Assembly: GCA_938045955.1 (NCBI GenBank)
Contig: CALIBK010000011.1
Span: forward strand, 1-47,045
Source of the DNA: an uncultured bacterium
Lineage (GTDB): Bacteria; Desulfobacterota; BSN033; UBA1163
Length of the DNA: 47,045 nucleotides
Direction of reading: 5' to 3'
Part shown: piece by piece, positions 16,343 through 25,713 of the stretch
Layout: each line of letters opens with the position of its first letter
Numbering within the stretch: the stretch's first letter is position 1
Made by a program: the position numbers and the translations under genes
The notes under the pieces: generated by a model
Databases searched by the model: none
What the model saw: the letters and a program-made list of their open reading frames with translations, nothing else
Told to the model about the DNA's origin: nothing

Positions 16343-17125
16343 CTAACTCAGAGCTTTCGTCATGACTTGAATAAACTCATTCCTTTTAAATGGATTTGGA
16401 ATCTCTGCGCTTAAAGACTCGATCAACGAGATGGCCTGTTCATTGGGAAAAGAACCCCTCGTCTGGCCAAACTCTTCAAGCTTATCTTCAATGACGAAGG
16501 GAGCTACAGGACCGATGGCCTTTTTTAATTCCATTTCTAATAGAAGAAAAAAATGTTCTCCTACGGCTCTCTTCTGAACGGGCTTGGAATCTTCAATGGC
16601 TTCGATTAACCCTAATTGAAGGAGCTGGTAGGTTGTCTTCAAAAGTTTATAATCATCCCATTTAAGGATCTTCCCAATTTCAGAAATCGTCTTACCCCCA
16701 TTGGTTAAGGCCAGGAGATTCCATTGGTCCGCCGTAATATTTTTATCTCTTCCATCGTTTTGGATAGAAAGCCGAAAGATGCAACTTCCAGAAGGAATCG
16801 ATTCGAAAATCTTTTCCAGCTCCTGTTTCCTTGAGGACCAATTTAAAAGGAGTTGCTCGGTCTCAATCGAAATAGTCTTCTCCTTCGGGATGAAATCTGG
16901 GTCAAAGATTACCTTCCCGCTCCTCAAGCCCATCAAGAAAAAAAAGCCACATTCCCCACAAAAATGTTCCGTTTTTGCATGGGCTATATTTCCCGCATCA
17001 AGATAGATCTCTCCGCTTTCTTTCCCTCTGATCAAAATCCTACCTGTAGCTCTCTCAATAAGTAAAGGCTTAAGGAGATCAAAAAGTTTCAATTGACCGA
17101 GATCGCCAAGATATCTCTCTGACAC
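16343..17125 (-). CDS. PATAN (DUF4388) protein with winged-helix-like middle and conserved C-terminal domain
   Basis: 260 residues read from a GTG at 17125; no clear ribosome-binding site is visible. The N-terminus (LKLFDLLKPLLIERATGRIL, then GEIYLDAGNIAHAKTEHFCG) is a typical DUF4388/PATAN domain. The middle (WNLLALTNGGKTISEIGKIL, then LLKTTYQLLQLGLIE) resembles the winged-helix module that often accompanies it. The C-terminal part (AIGPVAPFVIEDKLEEFGQ) resembles a domain that often follows PATAN in such proteins. It heads the PATAN/Cache-HAMP cluster. It is probably a cytoplasmic signalling adaptor; its partner is unknown. Confidence 0.7.
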   Translation of the reverse strand: MSERYLGDLGQLKLFDLLKPLLIERATGRILIRGKESGEIYLDAGNIAHAKTEHFCGECGFFFLMGLRSGKVIFDPDFIPKEKTISIETEQLLLNWSSRKQELEKIFESIPSGSCIFRLSIQNDGRDKNITADQWNLLALTNGGKTISEIGKILKWDDYKLLKTTYQLLQLGLIEAIEDSKPVQKRAVGEHFFLLLEMELKKAIGPVAPFVIEDKLEEFGQTRGSFPNEQAISLIESLSAEIPNPFKRNEFIQVMTKALS

Positions 17126-17182
17126 AACGAGGGTTTAAGCAAATTGAATGCCAAAAAATGGTTGGTAATCATTTAAAGGAAT

Positions 17183-17213
17183 AAATATTTAACCTGTTGA
17201 AAATTAAATATTT
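17183..17213. repeat. AT-rich inverted repeat upstream of the PATAN cluster
   Basis: AAATATTTAA (17183-17192) and TTAAATATTT (17204-17213) are perfect complements with an 11-base loop. It lies in the 176-base gap upstream of the GTG-started PATAN gene, about 60 bases before it. It could be an operator or a weak transcription end; nothing decides between these. Confidence 0.35.
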
Positions 17214-17301
17214 TCTCTTTTAGAGGGAAATGAGTTTAACGAAGAAATGTAATGGTATGATCAATAATTGGTAAAAAATTGGCCATTTTCGTCAATTATC
17301 C

Positions 17302-17967
17302 TTACTTTACTTCAATAGACATAACCATATCCATAAAACTCTTTTTGAATAATTCGTAAATTCTTTTTTCATTACCGGAAAGTCTATCTTTTTCCCAATC
17401 TCTTCCTTCTGTGGAGACTTTCAGCCCAAACGATTCAATCTCTTTTGAGTAACGAATTAACACTGCATGTTCTCCTAAATAAATAAACTGACATTGTCCC
17501 TGTAAGGCCCATGCGTGAGGAATGGAAATCCCTTTCTGGATAATGGATTGGAGAGAAGAAGCCTTTGGGTTCCATGCCATCAATTGGGTGAGATATTCGA
17601 TCTCGAGATCCCCTTTCTTTATCTTCCCCTGTGAATAGGTTCTTTTCTCAGTATAGGGTTTAAGAGGCGGAGCACTCATCGGAGAGGCCTGGGGATTCGT
17701 TTTATCTGCGATCTGAAGGATGAACATCTCCTCTAACCTTTTTCCCTTTTCCTTGATATAGAAGAAAACCCTCGTTCGGGAACTCTCCTTGGGGTTCTCG
17801 TGAGAAAAAGCGTGAATGAGACGAAATTCCGAGGGAAACCTCATTGAAAAAGGAGGCTTATATGAAATTAACTGGTTCCCTTTTGTTTCAAGTTCTTTCG
17901 CTCTGAGAGATTCCGTCCATACTATCCATATACCAATGAACAAAAGAAAAATAAAGAATTTCTTCAT
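17302..17967 (-). CDS. Secreted protein of unknown function
   Basis: 221 residues with a Sec signal peptide (about 1-23, ending SLRA). The mature chain is a mixed alpha/beta sequence without a motif I recognise. YKPPFSMRFPSEFRLIHAF near the start and YLGEHAVLIRYSKEIESFG near the end suggest a compact beta-rich periplasmic fold. It has its own likely promoter on the - strand (18069-18098) and is followed by a 176-base gap, so it is probably monocistronic. Confidence 0.7.
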   Translation of the reverse strand: MKKFFIFLLFIGIWIVWTESLRAKELETKGNQLISYKPPFSMRFPSEFRLIHAFSHENPKESSRTRVFFYIKEKGKRLEEMFILQIADKTNPQASPMSAPPLKPYTEKRTYSQGKIKKGDLEIEYLTQLMAWNPKASSLQSIIQKGISIPHAWALQGQCQFIYLGEHAVLIRYSKEIESFGLKVSTEGRDWEKDRLSGNEKRIYELFKKSFMDMVMSIEVK

Positions 17968-18068
17968 CTACATCCTTTCGAATCTGCTCAATCTGTCGTC
18001 TTTTTATTTAAATGTTCAACCCTTCCGCTTCTCAAAAGATAAGTCTTTACCGGAAGTAAATCAAGGAT

Positions 18069-18098
18069 ACTTTACTTCAAAAGAATTTTTTCTGTCAA
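18069..18098 (-). promoter_or_regulatory. Candidate sigma-70 promoter for the secreted-protein gene
   Basis: On the - strand TTGACA (18098-18093) and TAAAGT (18074-18069) are separated by 18 bases, 101 bases upstream of the ATG at 17967. It is back to back with the + strand promoter at 18111-18140. Confidence 0.45.
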
Positions 18099-18110
18099 TA
18101 TCCTTTTCAT

Positions 18111-18140
18111 TTGACAACCAAGCTTTATTCTAATTAAGAT
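18111..18140 (+). promoter_or_regulatory. Candidate sigma-70 promoter for the larA remnant and molybdopterin gene
   Basis: TTGACA (18111-18116) and TAAGAT (18135-18140) are separated by 18 bases. It points into the larA remnant and the molybdopterin-domain gene behind it. A broken gene with an intact promoter suggests the promoter now mainly serves the downstream gene. Confidence 0.45.
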
Positions 18141-18178
18141 TTTAATTAGATTTGAATTAAAAATTTAGAATTTTCAAG

Positions 18179-18548
18179 ATGGATCTTTATATCAATTCTA
18201 ATGGAGAAAAAAATCCATTCAAAATCCCGAGGAGCTGGAATCTCATGACCTCTCAGGATAAACCTCCTTTGAAGGGAATCTTAGACGTAAAAGGAGAGAT
18301 TCAAAAAGCCCTGGATCATCCAATAGGCTCACCAAAATTATACGCAGGTGGTCTATTTTAAGGAACTCTTTGAAAAATTCAATGTCTATCACGTGACTGA
18401 AGGGCTATCCCCGGAACAGGTCAGAATGATGAAATTCAAATATTCACCCACTCTTGAAGAGGCTATAGATCAAGTTTTCAAAAGAATACCCGAGGCAGAT
18501 GTAGCAGTCTTCCCTTCCGGCGGGAATCTTATCCCTGAAGTTCTTTGA
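18179..18548 (+). pseudogene. Lactate racemase family (LarA-like) gene remnant, internally deleted
   Basis: Two pieces in different frames. The first, 18179-18361, encodes an N-terminus ending LDVKGEIQKALDHPIGSPKL, a pattern typical of LarA N-termini (ALxNPIGSPxL). The second, 18348-18548, encodes VYFKELFEKFNVYHVTEGLS and ends VAVFPSGGNLIPEVL, which resembles the LarA C-terminus. Family members are about 420 residues, so roughly 300 central residues, including the nickel-pincer-nucleotide region, are missing. The frame changes at the junction near 18340-18350. It cannot be an active racemase. The assignment rests on recalled family sequence. Confidence 0.6.
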
Positions 18549-18564
18549 TAAAGGAGCTTAAGCC

Positions 18565-19185
18565 ATGTTGAGCAGAAGAAGATTGATATTGACGGCAATG
18601 GGAACATTCCTCTCTTTCCTCCTTCAACCTCTCTCGGTAGTCTTAGCGAAGGTAAAAAAGATTCTTGCCAGAGGTTTCTCCAGGGAGAAGATAAAAGATA
18701 TGAATCCCGAAGAGATTGACAATCGAGAGCTTGAAATCGATCCAATTGAAAGTTTCGGAACGATGGGCCCCACGGATGTGACGATTGACCCTCAAACCTA
18801 CAAACTGAAAGTATCGGGGAAAGTGGAACGTCCCCTTGCTTTAAGCTACGATCAGATTCTCAAATTTCCTTCAACCAAAGAAACGGTCCTTCTGATTTGC
18901 CCCGGTTACTTTGCCTATAATGCTCAATGGACAGGTGTAAACCTGAAGACCCTGATTCAAGAATCCCGAGTCAAAAAAGAAGCAAAATTTGTTGATATCC
19001 GGGGAGCTTATGAAAAAGTGGTGAGGGTCCCTTTAAAAGATCTGGATCGAAAAAAGATCCTCCTGGCTTATCAGGTAAATGGGAAGAGTCTTCCAAAGCC
19101 TCACGGTTTTCCTTTAAGATTGGTCTACGAAGGGGCTTACGGATATGAGTGGGTCAAATATATTGAAGAGCTGGTCATCTCCTGA
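18565..19185 (+). CDS. Small molybdopterin-domain oxidoreductase (sulfite oxidase superfamily), probable Tat substrate
   Basis: 206 residues. The N-terminus LSRRRLILTAMGTFLSFLL has a twin-arginine pair and hydrophobic stretch consistent with Tat export. The rest is a single oxidoreductase molybdopterin-binding domain: SGKVERPLALSYDQIL (about 84-99), LLICPGYFAYNAQWTGV with the candidate Mo-ligating Cys112, and PHGFPLRLVYEGAYGYEWVKY at the C-terminus. It lacks the dimerisation domain of true sulfite oxidases. The natural substrate is unknown. AAAGGAG lies upstream of the ATG. It follows the larA remnant by 16 bases. Confidence 0.8.
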   Translation: MLSRRRLILTAMGTFLSFLLQPLSVVLAKVKKILARGFSREKIKDMNPEEIDNRELEIDPIESFGTMGPTDVTIDPQTYKLKVSGKVERPLALSYDQILKFPSTKETVLLICPGYFAYNAQWTGVNLKTLIQESRVKKEAKFVDIRGAYEKVVRVPLKDLDRKKILLAYQVNGKSLPKPHGFPLRLVYEGAYGYEWVKYIEELVIS

Positions 19186-19196
19186 GGACCTTCTCT

Positions 19197-20777
19197 TCAG
19201 TGGACTTTCTTTTCATAGCCCTCCCAGTATTTATCTTTCAAACCCTTTTTGTGAATCTTTCCAGAGCCTGTCCTTGGAAGAGCATCCATAAAATCAATAG
19301 ATTTAGGGGCTTTGTAATGAGCCATTCGTTCTTTGCAGAACCGGATGATCTCTTCTTCGGTGGCCTTATGGCCGGGTTTTAGGACCACGACTCCCTTAAC
19401 GGCTTCTCCCCATTTGGGATCCGGCACTCCGATCACCGCACATTCCAGGATGCTGGGATGCATATAGAGAACATTTTCAACCTCTGTCGAGTAGACATTC
19501 TCTCCCCCCGTAAGAATCATATCCTTTTTCCGATCCACAATTGTCACGTAACCCTCTTCGTCAATCACCGCTAAATCTCCTGTATAAAGCCATCCATCCT
19601 TGATGGTCTTCTCTGTCTCTTCAGGTAATTTCCAGTATCCTCGGGTTACGATATCCCCTTTAACAATAATCTCTCCCACTTCTTTCTCGTCCTTCTTCAC
19701 TTCTTCCCCTTTATCATTGACTACTTTCAGCTCTACTGCGATAAATTCCCTCCCTGTCTTTGATTTGATTTTTAACTGTTCTTCAGGCGGAAGGGTTCTT
19801 AAATGGTTTTTTAAGATAGAAAGAGTCAGGTAAGGACTCGTCTCCGTCATCCCGTAGGTCTGGATGTAATCACATTTAAAGGTCTCAATAATCTTTCTAA
19901 CCACTTCTGGAGCAATGGGGGCCCCGCCACTGAGGAGGACTCTCAAACTACTATAATCGAATCTCCCAACTTCAGGATGGTTGACCATCAGGTTGAGCAT
20001 GGTGGGGATGAGATTGGTAAGGGTGACCTTTTCCTTCTGAATCGTTTCCAGTACCACCTTCGGATCAAACTCTCTTACCATTACATGAGTTCCTCCCACC
20101 CAGGTAATCGCCCAGGTCGCCCAGGCATCTGCAAGATGAAAAAGAGGGGCCACATGGATCCATACATCTCGATCCGTTAGGTGAATCTCCGCGATCGTCC
20201 CGAGGGCATGGGTCATCACATTTTTATGAGTGAGCATCACACCCTTTGGTCTCCCCGTAGTTCCGCTTGTATAGTAAATCTGTGCAAGATCCTCTCCATC
20301 CATCGGGATCTCGGGGAAAGGTTCTCCCTTTGATTGAAGGATCAATTCTTCATAATTCAAATTTCGAGCCTCCTTAGGGATCTTCTCATCTCCAGTCCAA
20401 ATCAAATTCTCAATCTGGGAGGTCTCCCCTCTCAGCCCCTCTATCGTTTTCTGAAATATGGGATCCACGATCAGAATCTTTGCCTCCGAATCCTTAAGAA
20501 TGAATGAAATCTCTCCAGGGGAAAGCCTATAATTAATTGGAACAGAAATCGCTCCGATAAGGGAGATTCCATAATAAGCCTCTAAGAAATAGTGACAATT
20601 GGGATGAAGAACCGCGACCTTGTCTCCCTTTTTAATCCCCAGTCGAGTCAAGCAGTGAGCAAGTCGAAAAACTCGATTGGTGAATTCCTGATAGGTGAAA
20701 CGCCTCTCTCCACAGACTACCCCCTCCTTGTAAGGAAAGAGTTTTGAGGCCTTTTTTAAGGTTTCCGGGATAATCAT
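19197..20777 (-). CDS. AMP-forming acyl-CoA synthetase (fatty-acid-CoA ligase family)
   Basis: 526 residues, full length for the ANL superfamily. Motifs in order: YYTSGTTGRPKG (168-179, phosphate loop), TYGMTETSP, GWLYTGDLAVIDEEGY, DRKKDMILTGGENVYSTEVE and PRTGSGKIHKKGLK with the C-terminal catalytic Lys. It activates a carboxylic acid to its CoA thioester with ATP. The chain length or aromatic nature of the substrate cannot be told from sequence. GGAGGAGGAAGG precedes the ATG. It is the last gene of an aspS / synthase-Cache / ligase run on the - strand. Confidence 0.92.
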   Translation of the reverse strand: MIIPETLKKASKLFPYKEGVVCGERRFTYQEFTNRVFRLAHCLTRLGIKKGDKVAVLHPNCHYFLEAYYGISLIGAISVPINYRLSPGEISFILKDSEAKILIVDPIFQKTIEGLRGETSQIENLIWTGDEKIPKEARNLNYEELILQSKGEPFPEIPMDGEDLAQIYYTSGTTGRPKGVMLTHKNVMTHALGTIAEIHLTDRDVWIHVAPLFHLADAWATWAITWVGGTHVMVREFDPKVVLETIQKEKVTLTNLIPTMLNLMVNHPEVGRFDYSSLRVLLSGGAPIAPEVVRKIIETFKCDYIQTYGMTETSPYLTLSILKNHLRTLPPEEQLKIKSKTGREFIAVELKVVNDKGEEVKKDEKEVGEIIVKGDIVTRGYWKLPEETEKTIKDGWLYTGDLAVIDEEGYVTIVDRKKDMILTGGENVYSTEVENVLYMHPSILECAVIGVPDPKWGEAVKGVVVLKPGHKATEEEIIRFCKERMAHYKAPKSIDFMDALPRTGSGKIHKKGLKDKYWEGYEKKVH

Positions 20778-20795
20778 CCTTCCTCCTCCAGGATC

Positions 20796-22613
20796 CTATA
20801 AGTCTTCTTCACTTTTGGTCAGATCTTCAAACCGGATATCGAGGCCAAGGATTCCTTGGATTTCTCCCACCTCATTCCGGATGGGGCCCGAAACGGTGAT
20901 ACAGAGAACCCCCGTGTGCTTTGAAGAGTAAGGATTGGTGACATGAATCTTTCCGTCTTTCAGGGGCTCAATGAACCATGGACGATTGGAGTAGTTTTCT
21001 CCTGGAGGGATATTCTCATATTTGGCCTGATCGATTGGCTGAACGATCGTACGGGTGATCTTGATTCCGTGGATGTTTACAACATAGACATACTGGAGAT
21101 AGGGATATTCATCAAGCAAGGATTGAAGAACCGGTTCGATCTGGGAAGGCTCCATCGATTTGAGTTCAGGCCTCTCAATGACCCGCTCCACGATATGGGC
21201 AGCCATCTCATAGGCCCTCTTCTTTAACCGATCAAATTCAGAGACGAAAAATTCGGGCAGGTATTTCCGGACCACCTTCTCCATCTCCTGGTCTGAGATG
21301 GCGGTCGTTCGCCCCTCCTCATACTGTTTCATTACCCAGCGATTGATTTTCGCTATTCCCGGATGAGTCTTTTCTACTCGATCCTTTCCGGTCAGGGAGA
21401 AATGGGAGTTGATCCACTGGGCAATCCCTGCAAGTCCTGATTTGTCATTGATGGAGATTGAGATAGGTCGATTCAGAATCTTTGAAGTATTAAAAATATT
21501 ATAAATCTCCTCGTTCTTTAGAATCCCATCCGCATGGATCCCCGCACTTGTGGCATTGAAGTTAGCTCCGACAAAAGGGGTATTGGGGGGAATCGAAACG
21601 CCTACATTTCGTTCCAGATAATTTCTGATCTCTGTGATCATGGTGGTATCGATCCCATGATCATGACCCATCAGGCTGATATATTCGATGATTAACCCTT
21701 CCACCGGAGCATTTCCTGTTCGTTCTCCAAACCCTAAAAGGGTGCCATTGGCACCTGCACAACCATAGAGCCAGGCCGTGGTCGCATTGATCAAGGCCTT
21801 ATAAAAATCGTTGTGACCATGCCATTCGAGGTTTTCAGGAGGAACCCCTGCATCATCGATCATGGCCCGGATGATTTTCGGCACCCCTCTGGGAAGGGAA
21901 GCCCCTGGATAGGGGACCCCAAAACCCAGGGTATCACAAAGCCGGATCTTGACCGGAATCTTTGCCTCTTCAGAAAGGCGCATCAGGTCCTGAGCAAAGG
22001 GGACACAGAATCCATAGATATCGGCTCGAGTAATGTCTTCAAAATGACATCGAGGAATGATCCCCAGTTCGAGTGCCGAAGAGACAATCGAAAGATACTC
22101 CCTTAATGCAACCCTTCGATTCTTCTTAAGTTTCAAAAAGATGTGATAGTCAGACACAGACGTTAAGATTCCTGTCTCTTTCAATCCCATCTCTTTAACC
22201 AGTTTGAAATCCTCTTTGACCGCCCGAATCCAACCGGTAATCTCAGGATAACGATAATTTCTCTCCTGACATCTTCGTACCGCTTCCTTATCCTTTTCAC
22301 TATAAAGGAAAAATTCACATTGCCGGATGACTCCGTTTACGCCTCCTAAGCGGTGAAGCATGTCATAAAGATCTACAATCTGTTCGACGGTATAAGGGGG
22401 TCGGGCCTGTTGACCATCCCTGAAGGTCGTATCCGTAATAAAAATCTCCTCAGGCGGATCTGGAAACACAAAACGATTGTCAAACTCGACCTTACAGACC
22501 TCATCATAGGGAAAGATATCCCGATAGAGATTCGGCTCCTGAACGTCTAAGAGAGGATAGGGTCCTTTAGGAGATTTTATCTGGAATACTTTCTTTTTTC
22601 GGGTGACTGTCAT
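20796..22613 (-). CDS. Isopropylmalate/homocitrate synthase-like enzyme fused to a Cache-like sensor domain
   Basis: 605 residues. Residues about 50-400 are a DRE-TIM metallolyase barrel: TDTTFRDGQQ (60-69), HFEDITRAD near 190, WHGHNDFYKA with the HGHN metal site (265-268), and TSAGIHADGILKNEEIY (355-371). These match 2-isopropylmalate, homocitrate and Re-citrate synthases. Residues about 490-600 form a Cache/PDC-like domain (YVYVVNIHGIKITRTIV, YSNRPWFIEPLKDGKIHVT, VSGPIRNEVGEIQGILGLDI) in place of the usual LeuA regulatory domain. There is no membrane segment, so the sensor domain would be cytoplasmic. AAGGAGGT precedes the start. The exact condensation reaction is unknown; acetyl-CoA plus a 2-oxoacid is expected. 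Confidence 0.85.
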   Translation of the reverse strand: MTVTRKKKVFQIKSPKGPYPLLDVQEPNLYRDIFPYDEVCKVEFDNRFVFPDPPEEIFITDTTFRDGQQARPPYTVEQIVDLYDMLHRLGGVNGVIRQCEFFLYSEKDKEAVRRCQERNYRYPEITGWIRAVKEDFKLVKEMGLKETGILTSVSDYHIFLKLKKNRRVALREYLSIVSSALELGIIPRCHFEDITRADIYGFCVPFAQDLMRLSEEAKIPVKIRLCDTLGFGVPYPGASLPRGVPKIIRAMIDDAGVPPENLEWHGHNDFYKALINATTAWLYGCAGANGTLLGFGERTGNAPVEGLIIEYISLMGHDHGIDTTMITEIRNYLERNVGVSIPPNTPFVGANFNATSAGIHADGILKNEEIYNIFNTSKILNRPISISINDKSGLAGIAQWINSHFSLTGKDRVEKTHPGIAKINRWVMKQYEEGRTTAISDQEMEKVVRKYLPEFFVSEFDRLKKRAYEMAAHIVERVIERPELKSMEPSQIEPVLQSLLDEYPYLQYVYVVNIHGIKITRTIVQPIDQAKYENIPPGENYSNRPWFIEPLKDGKIHVTNPYSSKHTGVLCITVSGPIRNEVGEIQGILGLDIRFEDLTKSEEDL

Positions 22614-22631
22614 TCTACCTCCTTCAAGAAT

Positions 22632-24410
22632 TTAGATTTTCAGCTTTATCCACAGTTCATCGAGCTGTTTTGGGCTTACCCTGGACGGGGCGTCGGTCAT
22701 CAGACAGGTGCCCTTCTGGGTCTTTGGAAAGGCAATTACATCCCGAATCGAATCAGAATGGCTCAAAATCATCACCAGCCGATCAAATCCAAAGGCGATT
22801 CCTCCATGAGGGGGTGTTCCATACTCAAGGGCCTCTAATAAAAATCCAAACCTTTCTCGGGCCTCTGTCTCATCCATCCCTAACTTTTCAAAAAGAAGAG
22901 CCTGAACCTCCTGAAGATGATTTCTTATACTCCCTCCTCCGATCTCCGAGCCATTGAGAACCAGATCGTACGCCTTCGCCTTGACCTTCTCTGGATGATT
23001 CCTGAGAAGCATAAGGTCCTCATCCCGAGGGGCAGTAAAAGGATGATGAACGGCGACGTAACGCCTTTCAGCCTCATCATATTCCAGTAAAGGAAAATCG
23101 ACAATCCAGACAAATTGAAATTCATCCTCTGGAATCAGTTTCATCCTCTCCCCGATATGAAGCCGAAGATTGGCAAGGGATTGGTTCACTACTTTATAAG
23201 GCCCAGCCACGAAGAGCAGGAGGTCACCTTCCTTGGCCATCATCTTTTTCTCTACACCCCTTTTCTCCTCCAGGGTTAAGACCTTCTCAAGCAATGAATC
23301 CCATCCTTCCCTTTTAATTCTCGCTGAGATCAATCCCTTAGCCCCATAAGTTTGAACAAAGTGAGTAAATTCTTCAATATCTTTCCTCGAAAAATTCCCT
23401 CCCCCTTTCACATGGATCGCCTTAATGACCCCTCCTTCCTTAACCACACTTTGGAAGGTTTTAAAATCAGAAAACCTTAGTTCCTCCGTCAGGTCATACA
23501 ATTCTAATCCAAAACGGATATCCGGTTTATCTGTCCCGTAACGGTTCATGGCCTCTTCATAGGTGAGAACAGGAAAAGGGGTCTGGAGCTCCCTGTGGAG
23601 CACCTCCTTAAAGAGGTGAACCATCAGACCCTCCATGATGTGCTGAACATCCTCAATCGTGACAAAAGACATCTCCACATCGATCTGGGTAAATTCAGGT
23701 TGACGATCCGCCCTTAAATCTTCGTCCCGAAAACATCGGACAATCTGAAAATACCGATCGTACCCAGAAATCATTAAGATCTGTTTAAAGAGCTGAGGGG
23801 ATTGGGGAAGGGCGTAAAAGTGTCCCGGATTGAGACGACTGGGGACTAAAAAGTCCCTCGCCCCTTCTGGAGTACTTTTGGTGAGCATCGGAGTCTCAAT
23901 CTCAAGGAACCCTAAGCGATCAAAGTAATTTCTGACCTCTCTGGCGAGATGATGTCTTAATATCAAATTCTTTTGCATCCTTGGCCTTCGAAGGTCGAGA
24001 TATCGATACTTCAATCGGGTATTCTCGGCCACCTCTTCTTCATCCTCAATTTGAAAGGGAGGATTTTTGGAAGGATTGAGGATCTTGAGTTCCTCTACCC
24101 ATACCTCGATCTCCCCCGTAAGGAGTTTTGGGTTCTCTGTTCCTTTTGGCCTCGAAACCACCTCTCCCCGAATTCCAATGACATATTCATTGCGAAGGAG
24201 CTGGGCTTTTTCATGAGCCTTTGGATTGATTTCCGAATTGAAGACGATCTGAACGATCCCCTGGCGGTCTCTCATCTCAACGAAGATCAGACCTCCGAGA
24301 TCCCTTCTTTTCTGGACCCATCCCAAAAGGGTCACCTTTCGTCCTACATCATTCTTCCGGAGATCGCCACAATAATCCGTTCTTTTGAAATCTCCTAACA
24401 GTTCGACCAT
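22632..24410 (-). CDS. aspS: Aspartyl-tRNA synthetase, bacterial type
   Basis: 592 residues, the bacterial length including the GAD insertion domain. The N-terminal anticodon-binding OB fold ([20 protein letters not shown]) is followed by class II motif 2 ([20 protein letters not shown]) and motif 3 ([13 protein letters not shown]). The C-terminus has [20 protein letters not shown]. It charges tRNA-Asp, and possibly tRNA-Asn if it is non-discriminating; I cannot decide that here. It is the first gene of the run followed by the synthase-Cache gene, 18 bases away. Confidence 0.97.
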   Translation of the reverse strand: MVELLGDFKRTDYCGDLRKNDVGRKVTLLGWVQKRRDLGGLIFVEMRDRQGIVQIVFNSEINPKAHEKAQLLRNEYVIGIRGEVVSRPKGTENPKLLTGEIEVWVEELKILNPSKNPPFQIEDEEEVAENTRLKYRYLDLRRPRMQKNLILRHHLAREVRNYFDRLGFLEIETPMLTKSTPEGARDFLVPSRLNPGHFYALPQSPQLFKQILMISGYDRYFQIVRCFRDEDLRADRQPEFTQIDVEMSFVTIEDVQHIMEGLMVHLFKEVLHRELQTPFPVLTYEEAMNRYGTDKPDIRFGLELYDLTEELRFSDFKTFQSVVKEGGVIKAIHVKGGGNFSRKDIEEFTHFVQTYGAKGLISARIKREGWDSLLEKVLTLEEKRGVEKKMMAKEGDLLLFVAGPYKVVNQSLANLRLHIGERMKLIPEDEFQFVWIVDFPLLEYDEAERRYVAVHHPFTAPRDEDLMLLRNHPEKVKAKAYDLVLNGSEIGGGSIRNHLQEVQALLFEKLGMDETEARERFGFLLEALEYGTPPHGGIAFGFDRLVMILSHSDSIRDVIAFPKTQKGTCLMTDAPSRVSPKQLDELWIKLKI

Positions 24411-24470
24411 AAGGATTTCCGATCAATTTAGTCAGTAATATTAACTGAATCCAAAAGAAGGGTCAAGAAA

Positions 24471-25655
24471 CTACAAGACCCTTAAAAGAAATCCTTTAAG
24501 ATATTCACCCTCCGGATGAAATAGTGAAAAAAGATGATCGATGGGTTGTCCCCGCCTGGCAAGAAGTTGAACCTCCCTTCCAGAATCACAAGCCGACGTA
24601 AAAATAACCTTCTGGAAGAGATCCCAACCGATATGGTGGGAGCAAGAGAAGGTAAGAAGAAGTCCATCGGGTCTTAAGAGTCGAAAGGCCTGGAGGTGAA
24701 TCTCCTTGTAACCCCTCAATGCCCCTAAAAGTTCACCTTTCCTTTTGGCAAAAGGGGGTGGATCAAGAACGATAATATCATAGGAGGAAGACTCGAGACC
24801 TCTCAATACCTCAAAGGCATCCCCTTTGATTAGCTGAAGGGGAAGATGGTTTAACTCATTCAGCTCAAAGTGCTCCTTTGCTCTTTTGAGAGCATCCTCT
24901 GAAGAGTCTATAAGGGTGAGTTCCCTTGCTCCTCCTCGCGCAGCATGAATGGAGAAGGCCCCTGTATAAGAAAAACCATCCAGGATCTTCTTCCCTTTGG
25001 TAAACTCTCTTAAAAATAAGCGATTCTCTCTTTGATCCAAATAGAAACCGGTCTTTTGTCCCCCCCTCACATCCACTCGAAAACGGGAGCCATATTCTTC
25101 AATCTCTTGAAGTTCGTTCATTTCTTTCCCGAAGAGGAGACCTTGGGATTCCTTTAAACCCTCCTCCTTCCTTAATGGAGCATCACTTCTTTCATAGATG
25201 GTCCGGGGTGAGAAATGTTCGATCAGGATCTTGGTAATGAGACCTTTTAATCGGTCCATCCCGGCCGTCGTACATTGGAGGACCAAGAGATCTCCATACC
25301 GATCGATCATCAATCCTGGAAGAAAATCCCCTTCTCCATTGACCATCCGATAGGCATTCGTCTTTCCCTTAAACCAACTCTCCCTGAAGTGCACGGCCTT
25401 CAGAATTCTCTCTTTAAAAAAGTCCTCTCCTAAGACTTCCTTTTTACGGGTAAGAAGACGAACAAGAATTTGAGAGTGAGGGTTAAGGTGACCAATTCCT
25501 ATAAATTCTCCCTCTTTCGAATAAACCTCTCCTTCATCGCCGGGAGTAACCTCCCCCTCGATTTTCTCCACCGCTCCGGAGAAAACCCATGGATGTCCTC
25601 TCAGAAGGGGTTTCTCTCTTCCACGTTTTAAAATCACTTTTGGAAGATTCCTCAT
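24471..25655 (-). CDS. rlmI: Class I rRNA methyltransferase of the RlmI family
   Basis: 394 residues. An N-terminal PUA domain (LKRGREKPLLRGHPWVFSGA) precedes a RlmI-like middle domain and a Rossmann methyltransferase domain with KILDGFSYTGAFSIHAA (SAM motif I) and IIVLDPPPFAKRK (motif IV). FSCSHHIGW carries the Cys expected for an m5C methyltransferase. E. coli RlmI methylates C1962 of 23S rRNA; this protein probably does the same. No Shine-Dalgarno sequence is visible before its ATG. Confidence 0.9.
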   Translation of the reverse strand: MRNLPKVILKRGREKPLLRGHPWVFSGAVEKIEGEVTPGDEGEVYSKEGEFIGIGHLNPHSQILVRLLTRKKEVLGEDFFKERILKAVHFRESWFKGKTNAYRMVNGEGDFLPGLMIDRYGDLLVLQCTTAGMDRLKGLITKILIEHFSPRTIYERSDAPLRKEEGLKESQGLLFGKEMNELQEIEEYGSRFRVDVRGGQKTGFYLDQRENRLFLREFTKGKKILDGFSYTGAFSIHAARGGARELTLIDSSEDALKRAKEHFELNELNHLPLQLIKGDAFEVLRGLESSSYDIIVLDPPPFAKRKGELLGALRGYKEIHLQAFRLLRPDGLLLTFSCSHHIGWDLFQKVIFTSACDSGREVQLLARRGQPIDHLFSLFHPEGEYLKGFLLRVL

Positions 25656-25713
25656 TTTTATGAAAATAAAAAGGGGGTGGGGAAAGATCTCCTATTCCTA
25701 ATTATCTCATGTT

